DNA from: Arenicola marina
Taxonomy: Eukaryota; Annelida; Polychaeta; Arenicolidae
Reading direction: 5' to 3'
Length of the DNA: 64,000 nt
Assembly (NCBI GenBank): GCA_964019135.1
Contig: OZ025260.1
Coordinates: forward strand, 36,809,373-36,873,372
Positions within the stretch are counted from its first letter, which is position 1; the number at the start of each line of letters is the position of its first letter. The position numbers and the translations under genes are program-made. This document shows positions 26,801 through 36,242 of the stretch, one piece after another. Under the pieces are notes generated by a model that saw nothing but the letters and a program-made list of their open reading frames with translations, searched no databases and was not told where the DNA came from.

Positions 26801-29731
26801 AAGCACCTTTGACCGCCGTGTTACCTGACCCTCTTGTGCAAAATCCTGGATCGTCACTGAATTGTATTACAAAGAATATTTTATCCTGTGTTCTTCGGCT
26901 AGAGCCTCACTGTATCGGCTTAGTGACCGCAGGAGTGCGAGGGACCCCCCCCCCCAAAAAAAAAAATCTAAACAATTCGATCATGTGAACATTTAGCACG
27001 AAAACATGATAAATTGGCAAAATAAGGAATTATACGTATGAACCATGATATATATTATTTCGTTTAAATGTATATAAACTTGCAAACGAAGTTACAGATC
27101 AAGTATACGCCACAAAAGATGACGCGAACACCGCTTATATACTGCTCATTTCCCTCCGCCATCTTGGACGACAATCGACCAGAGGAACCGTGGGTGGCGG
27201 CATGGTTCGTTCTAGTCGACTAGATGGTTGGACTAATCACCGTTCGGCAGCCAAATCGTCAACCATTAGTCGACTAGCGGTCACCTGCGAACGAGGCCCA
27301 TCTTGATCCGCTCCATGTGTCTATACGGGGTCACTATGGTATGTTAATGCATACTTCTATTGCTTGCTCGCACTCGTGTTGCCGGTAAGGACCTGCGGAC
27401 AATAAGCAGGCGGTCATTATTTTCTCAGAGCGGGTCATTATAGTTCCGTCACAATAATGAACTCTCGCATAATAAAATCCATGCCATCGCCGCCTCCCTG
27501 GAGGAAACAATAGAAATATACATTAAGCCAGATAAGGAAAGAGTTGTAGGTCCTTATTGGGTTCTCACAACTTCTCAATGTAACATGTTCACGGTGGGGC
27601 GATCACCCCACAATGTAACATGTTAAAGGTGGGGCGATCACCCCACAATGTAACATGTTAAAGGTGGGGCGATCACTCCACAATGTAACATGTTAAAGGT
27701 GGGGCAATCACCCAACGATGTAACATGTTAAAGGTGGGGCGATCACTCCACAATGTAACAGGTTTAAGGTGGAGCGATCACCCAACAATGTAACAGGTTT
27801 AAGGTGGAGCGATCACCCCACAATGTAACATGTTAAAGGTGGGGCGATCACTCCACAATGTAACAGGTTTAAGGTGGAGCGATCACCCAACAATGTAACA
27901 TGTTAAAGGTGGGGCGATCACACTACAGTGTAATATGTTCAAAATGGGCGGATCGGGGGGGGGGGGTCCGCCCCCCCCTCCCCCTGTTGATGCAAGTTAC
28001 TGTCACATGGAAATATGGCGAAGTACGACAAATCTTCAAGAAAAGCGACAAGAACCCCAGTACGGTGCCCGAGCGCAGCCTGGCCCCTGACCCGTTAGAC
28101 TATTGGAGCCGTCTAGCGTGTCACGGCCTATATTGCCGTACACACAGGTAGTTTTATGGGTAAGGCGGCGGGCAAAAAGCGGACCATAACCTTACTAAGT
28201 CTAGCTAGGCACGTAGGCTTGCACATCGACTAACCGACGGATTGTATATTGGTCTATGTTTGTACGCATGTGATCAGGAGGACATATTCAGTATAGCGAG
28301 CGCCATGACCTAATTCCACCATGGTTACCATAGGTTAGGGAGGGTCAAATGATACCCAGGGATGGCGGGGGGGGGGGGGGGGGGTGCGATGCATTAAAAG
28401 TTTTACTTAGTCTATACGTTTACAAAGAATGAATTTCTTAACATTTGAAGGGGCCCGGGCACCTAGTCTTGGACACATTTCGTCCATTCGCCATTTATCG
28501 TCCAGATGAGGTTCCGTGGCCCAGGTATAGCCATTAATTGTATGCTTAAAAATGGCTTAAAACACATAATCTGTCATTATCAGAGTAGAGTTTACATCCA
28601 TGGCACTATCATTAGAGAAGACCTCTTCATGGACAATCGCAGTACAGTTACTTGTCATACCTTGAAACTAATTTACCACGAGATTGCGTCACCCGTAGGG
28701 TGAGATGACGTAAAATCTAAAACCCAGATTGTGTCTTCGGTCCAGTACAATGACCTTGATCTTAACAGTTGACTTGACTGTGACTTTGAACTGTGACCTA
28801 CAGACACCATTAACGAAATTGCTCGGATATCGATGAGTAAATTTATACGACGAAATGTTGCGTTTTCGTGGCCTACACAGAATGAACAGACACACCCTGA
28901 AATCCAGATTTGACCATTCAAATTCGTATTTAGCCTCTTAGATCCAGATTTGATACCTCAGATCAATATTGACCGCTCAGATTCAGCAGCTCCATAACTG
29001 TCGTTATAGTGAGCATCCTCTCAATTGTTAGCCCCATCCCAAAAGTAAAAGTCACTCTTCAGTTTCGCCCCCAGGTTCAACGATCTCACTCGGTTTCGGT
29101 CTACATTTCTAGTTTGTACATCCCTACCATGCACATTAGTTTCATAGCAAGCAACTCAATCATCCCTCCACCCCAGCTTGACCCCCCCCCTCTCTCCCCC
29201 CGCCTTCCCCACACACAACAGTACACTCGCACCGTGACAGTCGGTACCGCACGCGATCGCCCTCGCCTCACAGTTTGTTTTGATAAGCAGATTATCAGAG
29301 TCGTCGCGCTTTGTCATGATATAAGGCATGAGGTGGTGTGGGGGCCCGGACAGGTCACCAGGAGATAGAGATCGACCAGCTATTCTTAATAGTTAATAGT
29401 TTTCGTAGAGTCCCATGTTAAAGTTTAAAATTTTTTTGCAGAAAAAACTACTTCGGCGATTTGCACAATTCCAAGACGTTATGCAAGTTACACAAGCGCG
29501 CACACACACAGACACACACAAATCGCAGATTTTGCGTCATAATAATCTATACTGATTGATAGGCCCAACATATGGAGCCCAGGCATAGAGGCTATGCATA
29601 CATGGTGGGGATGCCGATCACAGGCAGAGGCAAACACGAACTGAGCACGGTATAACTTACCGATATAACAGGAATACTGCCGGTATGACCACTGCCAACC
29701 AAGTGGGGATGTTCAATCCAAAAATCTCCAT
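11816..29731 (-). CDS. Gene B: CYP3-like cytochrome P450, complete, 14 exons
   Basis: Clan 3 P450 of 520 aa, expected to be an ER-anchored monooxygenase. Exons in transcript order: 29661..29731 (ATG at 29729..29731), 25881..25977, 25547..25599, 25082..25178, 24427..24543, 23854..23942, 21771..21919, 21161..21288, 20689..20824, 14203..14363, 13939..14027, 13043..13180, 12449..12611, 11816..11890 (stop at 11816..11818). The total of 1563 nt is in frame, with GT-AG junctions. Residues 1-24 form the anchor, starting MEIFGLNIP. W127-R131 is WKHVR (C-helix), 329-334 AGYETT (I-helix), 386-389 ETLR (K-helix), 459-468 FGIGPRGCVG with Cys466 as heme ligand. Exon lengths equal those of gene C, its inverted partner, and coding identity is about 90% by eye. 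Introns 1, 6, 9 and 11 hold minisatellites, including one of about 6.1 kb in intron 9. Divergent from gene C and convergent with A. The start is supported by the identical exon in C. Confidence 0.95.
13195..13460 (-). repeat. 39-bp array abutting the exon 12 acceptor of gene B
   Basis: Seven copies spaced exactly 39 bp apart (ATGGCG at 13202, 13241, 13280, 13319, 13358, 13397, 13436). On the gene strand each carries TTTTACGCCATTGC followed by a degenerate version of the exon 12 acceptor. The true acceptor is the innermost copy (exon edge at 13180). Two further copies keep a CAG (13259..13261 and 13298..13300). The array has no stop in the exon 12 frame. Gene C has about two copies at the same place. 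Confidence 0.9.
14440..20590. repeat. 28-bp minisatellite filling gene B intron 9 (about 6.1 kb)
   Basis: About 215 copies of a 28-bp unit, consensus ACATGGTAATGTTAGACGTC followed by TACACAAT. Nearly every unit carries the palindrome AGACGTCT. Variants differ by TTAG/TCAG, TAC/TGC and AAT/ACT. Larger blocks are duplicated inside it: a run around 17061 recurs at 18783, and one around 15171 recurs at 17928. The partner intron in gene C holds about five diverged units (43116..43272). Confidence 0.95.
21015..21095 (-). repeat. tRNA-like SINE fragment in gene B intron 8
   Basis: On the minus strand a perfect B-box-like GGTTCGAGCC is preceded by a loose A-box-like TAGCGTATTG. The same fragment is in gene C intron 8 (42615..42692), so it is older than the arm duplication. 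It is too degenerate for a tRNA gene. Confidence 0.4.
22130..23257. repeat. 32-bp minisatellite in gene B intron 6
   Basis: About 35 copies of a G-rich 32-bp unit of the form TTTGGGGTGGTTATGTAGGG plus GGTGGTGCATTG. It lies between exons 6 and 7. The partner array in gene C intron 6 (41218..41730) reads as the reverse complement and has about 16 copies. Confidence 0.93.
26669..27298. mobile_element. Candidate TIR element in gene B intron 1
   Basis: The left end GGCCTCGTTCGCAAACGACA and the right end (complement GGCCTCGTTCGCAGGTGACC) form inverted termini, both followed inward by CTAGTCGACTA. Between them lie about 560 bp with no transposase frame. Gene C intron 1 has no equivalent. The flanking text (ATGATCTTGAGACC, CCGCTCCATG) resembles an uninterrupted copy near 53386..53420. 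No clean target duplication was resolved. Confidence 0.6.
27571..27930. repeat. 35-bp minisatellite in gene B intron 1
   Basis: About ten copies of a 35-bp unit, GGTGGGGCGATCACCCCACA plus ATGTAACATGTTAAA. The core is a near palindrome. It is the mirror of the much longer array at 37117..38795 in gene C intron 1. Confidence 0.92.
28704..29540. other. Insertion-like segment of gene B intron 1
   Basis: Gene C lacks this stretch: the two arms align just left and right of it. Its ends carry an imperfect inverted pair, ATGACGTAAAATCT at 28705 and AGATTTTGCGTCAT at 29527. It may be a MITE; no coding content is recognised. Confidence 0.35.
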
Positions 29732-29890
29732 CTCCGTGGAATGGTAGTTGTGGTGTCAGTCACGGTTGGTCTCTCCGTCCGTACGCTTGTCGTCGCGTAT
29801 ACATACGCCAGCCAAATGACGCGTCGAATGCCCTGCTTGTACTGAGTCCCCTGCTTGTACTGAGTCAGAGCTTTAAATATAGAGCCGTGC
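29732..29890 (-). promoter_or_regulatory. Gene B 5' UTR and core promoter
   Basis: On the minus strand TATATTTAA (about 29872..29881) lies about 140 bp upstream of the ATG and is the likely TATA box. The next bases contain TGACTCA, an AP-1-like heptamer, and an 18-bp tandem duplication at 29831..29866 (unit GACTCAGTACAAGCAGGG) that is single in gene C. The last 43 bp before the ATG differ from gene C by one base. Function is inferred. Confidence 0.55.
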
Positions 29891-29925
29891 CACAGGCGTT
29901 GTTTACATCTTCGCTGGGAACCAGC

Positions 29926-31455
29926 CTGCCTGTTCGACCACAGACCGCTGGTAACGGGTATCCTCCATTTTAGAAAGGGCCGGAATTCCGGCCTTTTTCC
30001 TTAGTCGCCAAATTTAAAAAACATAACTGATGTTCCCATACTGCACCTCATAAATGTTTCTATATACCTTCACGAAACCTCGCATTGTAATTTATCTGAG
30101 GAAATATCTAATTACGACATGTGCTGACTTATAAAACGGGGATCTGACTTCGAAACCATGGAAAGCCAAAGTGGAATTTAATCGACTGATGAATGCAACT
30201 GATCGTGAGACCTTGCAGACAGGAGACAGTATGAACATGATCAAGTTCGAGATTGCGGGTAGGTGTCAGACGCCTTATCACGTGTTTTAAATTATGAAAA
30301 AGAAAGAAAACAGTTAAATACGTTTGTACGTGCGAACGCGTCCGTCTTCCCTCCTTTGCAATACTACATTTCAATAATGAACGTGTGTTTTAGATCTTTT
30401 CTAGCTGACCATTAAACACATGGAGTATTACCGAATTGTACTACAAGATGTCATGTCATTTTGTGGTAAATGAATGAAATTTGGCTCACATGTTAGAAAT
30501 TCATGTCTAATCGAATTTAGTTAAGTGTCGAGTCAGATTTGATCCCCGACGGCCATAGCGGCCATGTATTTAAATGGTGGACAATGTCACCAATTATAAG
30601 CGATATCTTGGACTCACAATAAGAAGGATAAAACTGTTATTTTGATGTCTATCCATAGGTTTTGGTGTAAGCAAAGGTAACATAAGTCCTCACTGGATAT
30701 TCAAGAAAAATGCATCAGCCATTTCCCTATACAGGGACCCTGCGCCTCTTAGTTTTTAAGATATTGAGCATGTTTGCTGGCCTTTGTCCGCCATCGTGGA
30801 ACTAGAGGATGCGTTGCACCTAGATACACACAAATATCTTCTGTTTAATTCAGCGACCCCGAAAACCTATGCATAAACATAAAATATTAGTTCAATCGTC
30901 GATTTGCGAGGTATTTAGCTTTTTTGGGTAGTTTAGCCTGTCTAAAGCCGCCAGGGGTTAAGTCGACTTGACATTAGCTAAATTTAAATACCAGGATATT
31001 GAGGATAATTAAGTGTGTTAACTTTCACGCTTTTACCACCAAATGCACAACTCGACCTAATTTGTCGTTTAGCCGCTGAACTATCACGGAATATAGGCAA
31101 TGTTTCCGTTTCGTCAACACAATTATAACCAGTAATGACGACGAGGACGACATCAGCTTCGTATAATATTTGCCAAAATATCCTCCTCCCGGCAAACAAA
31201 TTCAATGTCTCTCTATTCCTAATCTCTATGTTTCATACGCTATGTGAAATCCAAATTATTATCCAATTTACTTCACATTGTAATATGTTTTTAAGTAATA
31301 GGACATATGTCCAGTTCATGTAAAGACATGTATACAACAATTTTAAGGTTAATTTCTTGAAGATATGAAAAATCATTTTGGCTTGCCATAGCATCTGCAC
31401 GACCACTGGCGCCCGACCAATCACGGAGGCTTAACAATTACTAGTTACCGGCCTA
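29926..31455. other. Spacer between the arms, no gene seen
   Basis: Start of the central spacer of about 5.1 kb between the divergent genes B and C. It has AT-rich single-copy-looking sequence, short open frames without domains, and no repeat array. It could hold enhancers shared by B and C, but nothing in the sequence proves that. Confidence 0.5.
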
Positions 31456-31870
31456 CACTCTCTGCCTTCGACTCACTCCGCTAGGGCTCCATTATATCTC
31501 TGTTGTCGCCTACTGCCTCAATGCATTTTCACACTCATTCGCCAGGGCGGCGCTGCGCAAATTGATAGGAAAAATGCGTCACGCATTTCTGCAAAGTAGT
31601 GTTGGGACCCAGCCTAAGCCTAATAACACATGAAATCAGGTGATGAAAAGAAAGAGTTCTGTCACAATTTTAATTTGTTGGAAATGGTACAAGATGTTTT
31701 TGCTCTATTAAATACACAAAGCTCGTTATTTTTATGTTTTATTCATAAAAATAATAATGTTGCAAGAAATTACAGCTGATTTGACCGTTTTTCAAGAATC
31801 TTGAAATTTGCCCTCTGGCGACAGCAGCGGTAAAAGCTAGCTTGCGTAGCGCCACCGTGCGGGGAGCTTG
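31456..31870. mobile_element. Dispersed element of about 415 bp, copy 1
   Basis: It is flanked by a perfect 9-bp direct repeat ACCGGCCTA (31447..31455 and 31871..31879). A second copy in the same orientation lies at 51104..51493. Shared landmarks are CACTCTCTGCC at the start, GCGGCGCTGCGCAAATTGAT inside, and GCGGGGAGCTTG at the end. It has no coding content and no clear inverted termini. Confidence 0.65.
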
Positions 31871-32483
31871 ACCGGCCTAGTATGCTGCGAGCAGCTCTAG
31901 GCCGGTTGATTTCATTGGGATTACCAGGTTACAATGGCCCTTCACCTTGTATAGGCCTACAAGGCAATATCTTGCGATTTGCATCCAGGGCCGTAGCCAG
32001 CCAGACGCACGTACGCACGTGCGTACACATTGGGCAGTGCAAACACGTGCAATCCTGTTGTTCAGGGGTATTTGGTTTATTTCATCTGCAGCAGGTGCGT
32101 ACAGTCCCTGCCTACGCCACTGGCTTTTAAGATTATTAAACTAAATATGTTTACACCAACATTGATCGAGAACACCCCAGCTACACACAAGCCCAACACC
32201 CGTGAGCCCCCCCCCCACCCCCCCCCCCCGGCCCAGCTCCACTCTGACACTAACCCTGACCATATATAGGCCTACCGTCTTATCTATAATCCGATCATCG
32301 CCCATCCCGACACGACATAATCTTGGAGGTTGCGTCAGCGACTCTGAGTCACTTAGCTGTGGCCTTAGCTTAGGATGTTTTATACCAGGGTAAAGTACAG
32401 GCCAAGGTAAGCCCACTTTCTAAGGTGGCGCTCGACTCCTCTGCTCAACAAAGCGACTAGTGAGACACTCACCCCAACTCTCC

Positions 32484-32636
32484 CAGGGGCGGATCCAGAA
32501 AATCTGGATAGGGGGGGGGCGGCAGGTTTCAGGGTCGGATTCAGATATGCTGGATAGGGGAGGAGGGCGGTTCGGTTTCGGTTTTCATATGTTAAATGCT
32601 ACAAATTTGGGTTCTAAAAGGGATCCGCCCCTGTCT
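32484..32636. mobile_element. Short TIR element with GGATCC ends
   Basis: AGGGGCGGATCCA at the left and GGGATCCGCCCCT at the right are inverted ends around about 130 bp with G-runs. Similar GGATCCGCCC text occurs near 37105, suggesting a dispersed family. Confidence 0.45.
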
Positions 32637-32733
32637 CCCCCGTTCACCACCCGCTATTCCTCTGCCTCAGTACACCAGTACACATTTTCAACAGGTCAGA
32701 CGCAACTGAGATGCAATGAGGACGTCTGTTTAA

Positions 32734-33785
32734 GGTAAGCCACCCATAATAGCAAGGTGAAAGAACTCTGTATTTGTGATTATTTTATGAAAGTATACCC
32801 AATTACACACCTTCTGGTGAATCTTTAGGATACTTCACCGTCCCGTTAAAAAAATATTCTCCATTTTCCAAGTATAGCCCCATTTCACAAAATGACCCAA
32901 ACTTGACACCTACCACGAATATGTAATTTTGCTACAATTCAGCTCAATATTAAGTCATTATCATCAGTAATTGCTCTTTGGAAAGCTTAAACCTGGTTCA
33001 ATACAGGAATGATATTCAACAATGTAAATAGTAGCCACAAAAAATAACAGAATGGCAATAACAAAGTGCAGTGATGCAAAAACAGGACCGTTTTTGCCAA
33101 AATTCGAAATCACCACCTTTACAAAATTGGCAATAATTTCATCAAAAATGAAAATCCTGACACCAAACCACGTTTAAAAACTTCTAAAAACATAGTTCTT
33201 GTAATAAAAATAAAGAAAAATATAGGTAGCCGTGCAAATTTCCCGAGAAACACGTCATGAAACTTGAAAATGTTATTTCAGAAATATTTTTTGGAGCAGC
33301 TTATTTTACACCAATTATCAGTAATTTACGCCTTGTGCTCACATGTTAATAACTCTGATTATATATAATGATCTCCGATATAATTTTGATCTACACGAAT
33401 GTTTTCTGAACTATTTACACGTTTTCTCCATGTTTTTTTCTTGAATATTCGGAATTTAACACGAAGAGCCTTTCTCGGGGAAATACCCTGTGAATGACGT
33501 CACGAATTGGGGATTCCCTGTGAATGATGTAACGAGTTAGGAATTCCCCTTTCGCTGACACCCGCCGATGTTTGTCGATGTTTACCGAGGTCTTCTCTAA
33601 AACGCCGAAGCTTATTATACGATGTTGTATTTATTTTACCTATGTCACCACTTCTTTTGCTGTGTTTTATTCGTGCTGTGTTTCATTGATACAGCTTAAA
33701 AGATCAGGGCTGCAGCCCGCCGATGTTTGCCGATGTTTACCGAGGTCTGCTCAAAATCGCCGAGGCTCATTATGGGTGGCTTACC
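32734..33785. mobile_element. TTAA-target MITE-like element, copy 1 (1,052 bp)
   Basis: Inverted termini GGTAAGCCACCCATAAT, flanked by TTAA on both sides (32730..32733 and 33786..33789). Near the right end a segment containing CCGATGTTTACCGAGGTCT occurs twice. No transposase frame is present; a short open frame starting MSMFTEVF is shared with copy 2 but has no known domain. TTAA targeting is typical of piggyBac-type transposons; family assignment is inferred. Confidence 0.85.
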
Positions 33786-33789
33786 TTAA

Positions 33790-35019
33790 GACTATAGTAT
33801 GGACATACAGAATTCCTGCGGATACATGGGCCCTATGTATTTGTCGGTATGTATGTGTTCATGGCATGTGACTGCAAATTGGATTTTCACACTCACTATT
33901 GAGAGGTCCACATGACAAGACCATTATGGCTCCAGCTCAATGCCAATAGGCCTACTATTAATAAAAACTCTAAATATATGGAAATGGTGTTTTAGGTAAT
34001 TATTATGTAAATATTTGAATTGCAGTAATTATAACGCCATACGTTTATTGCTGGAATAAATATATTGCATGTGTGGCTTGCTCGTCTACTTCATCATAAT
34101 CTGGATACTGTTTGTGAATTTGAATGTCATGATAAAATTAAAAGGTAAATTTATGAAAGTTATATTAAGATCAGATCATGTCCAATAAATAGTATAAAGA
34201 AAAATATGTTTACGCATTGACAATTGCTTGATGATCGGCTTTATATTTGTCAGCAAACATATGTCTAAAATAGTAGGATGGAAAATATACTGCATTGCAT
34301 ATGTTTTATAGATTGATTTCGGAAAAAAATCACATCTAACATGGAAATTATTTAATGAAGCACATATTACGTCAATGCAAGGAAATAACATGCAAAAAAA
34401 AGAACATGTTTTTAATGAAATTGTGTTGCATCTTTTGGGCCAAACTGTTTTATTTGTTTAGAGAAAGTGACTTTTTTGTGTAATGCATCATCAAATTCAG
34501 AAATGACTTGTATATTTTGTCTTTTAAAACAACGATAGATTCAATAAACATATGCTTACATTGGTTATAGAGTTAACAAGACCAGAGAAACAATATTCAT
34601 TACATTGTGTAAATAAAGCATTATTCTATGCTGTATAAGCGGCTTCATACTAACCATGTCGGTGTATACATCTTGTGTAGAAGGGCCAATGTCTAGTAAA
34701 TTTGGTAAACATGTTTCTTTATATACAGATAGCCTAGATCAAATATACTAAATAAACATTTTTATAATAGCATGTTATATATGATTGGTTGGTAAAATTA
34801 TCGCTATATATCCATAGTATATTCAACTATTCAATATTTATACAGACATTCGAAAGGATTACTAAGGCAACTGCTTACACAAGGAGTAAATCACATAAAC
34901 CCAATATACGGCCTGTGATTGGTCCATTCCTTTCATAGGAACGAATGTGTTGCTCCCTATGAAAGCTTTTAATTTCCGAGGAAGGTTTTTGATTTTATGG
35001 TCCTGTCGGCCTGCCATAT
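33790..35019. other. AT-rich spacer between element copies, no gene seen
   Basis: AT-rich sequence upstream of gene C with only short frames lacking domains. It is not present upstream of gene B. Confidence 0.5.
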
Positions 35020-35063
35020 GATTCTGGATGTAAATAACGCCTGTGGCACGGCTCTATATTTCA

Positions 35064-36118
35064 GGTAAGCCACCCATAATAGCAAGGTAAAAGAACTCTG
35101 TATTTGTGATTATTTTATGAAAGTATACCCAATTACACACCTTCTGGTGAATTTTTAGGATACTTTACCGTCCCGTTAAAAAAATATTCTCCATTTTTCC
35201 AAGTATACCCCTATTTCACAAAATGACCAAAACTTGACACCTACCACGAATATATAATTTTGCTACAACTCAGTTCAATATTAAGTCATTATCATCAGAA
35301 ACAGCTCTTTGAAAAGCTTAAGCCTAGTGCAATGCAGGAATGATATTCAATAATGTAAATAGTAGCCACAACAAAATAACAGAATGGCAATAATAAAGTG
35401 CAGTTATGCAAAAACAGGACCGTTTTTGCCAAAATTCGAAATCACCACCTTCACAAAATTATCTATAATTTCATCAAAAATGAAAATCTTGACACCAAAC
35501 CACGTTTAAAAACTTCTAAAAACATAGTTCTTGTAATAAAAATAATGAAAAATATAGGTAGCCGTGCAAATTTCCCGAGAAACACGTCATGAAACTTGAA
35601 AATGTTATTTCAGAAATATTTCTTGGAGCAGCTTATTTCACACCAATTATCAGTAATTTACGCCTTTTGCTCACATTTGAATAAATCTGATTATATAATA
35701 ATGGTCTCCGATATAATTATGATCTACACGAATGTTTTCTGAAATATTTACACGTTTTCCCCATGTTTTTTTCTTGAATATTCGGAATTTATCACGAAGA
35801 GCCATTTTCGGGGAAATACCCTGTGAATGACGTCACGAATTGGGGATTCCCTGTGAATGACGTAACGAGTTAGGGATTCCCCTTTCACTGACACCCGCCG
35901 ATGTTTGTCGATGTTTACCGAGGTCTTCTCTAAATCACCGAAGCTTATTATACGATGTTCTATTTATTTTACCTATGTCACCACTTTATTTGCTGTGTTT
36001 TATTCGTGCTTTGTTTCATTAAGACTGCTTAAAATATCAGGGCTACAGCCCGCCGAAGTTTGCCGATGTTTACCGAGGTCTGTTCAAAATCGTCGAGGCT
36101 CATTATGGGTGGCTTACC
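35064..36118. mobile_element. TTAA-target MITE-like element, copy 2 (1,055 bp), in gene C promoter
   Basis: Nearly identical to copy 1, with the same inverted termini. It is flanked by TTCA (35060..35063, presumed mutated TTAA) and TTAA (36119..36122). Removing it restores the gene B promoter order, in which CTATAT TTAA AGCTCTG is uninterrupted. It therefore sits inside the presumed TATA box of gene C. Confidence 0.9.
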
Positions 36119-36242
36119 TTAAAGCTCTGACTCAGTACAAGCAGGGCATTCGCCTCATTTGGCTGGCGTATGTATACGCGACGACACGCGTACGGACGGA
36201 GAGACCAACCGCGACTGACACCACAACTACCATTCCACGGAG
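36119..36242 (+). promoter_or_regulatory. Gene C proximal promoter and 5' UTR, separated from its TATA half
   Basis: Holds TGACTCA at 36128..36134 and one copy of the 18-bp GACTCAGTACAAGCAGGG unit that gene B has twice. The TATAT half of the ancestral TATA box now lies at about 35055..35060, a kilobase away. Transcription may start from element sequence or from another site. Confidence 0.5.

Larger units (their letters stand above)
8768..29925. repeat. Left arm of large inverted duplication
   Basis: This arm carries the distal A-B spacer and all of gene B. It aligns in reverse complement with 35020..49105 (gene C plus the C-D spacer). Shared landmarks, in mirrored order: the promoter and exon 1, the 35-bp array of intron 1, all 14 exons with identical lengths, the 32-bp array of intron 6, a tRNA-like motif in intron 8, the 28-bp array of intron 9, the 39-bp array of intron 11, the 3' flank, the 54-bp SINE array, and a conserved open frame. 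Outer breakpoint is near 8768, inner near 29925, both judged by eye. Arms differ in length (about 21 versus 14 kb), mostly through repeat expansion. Confidence 0.85.
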
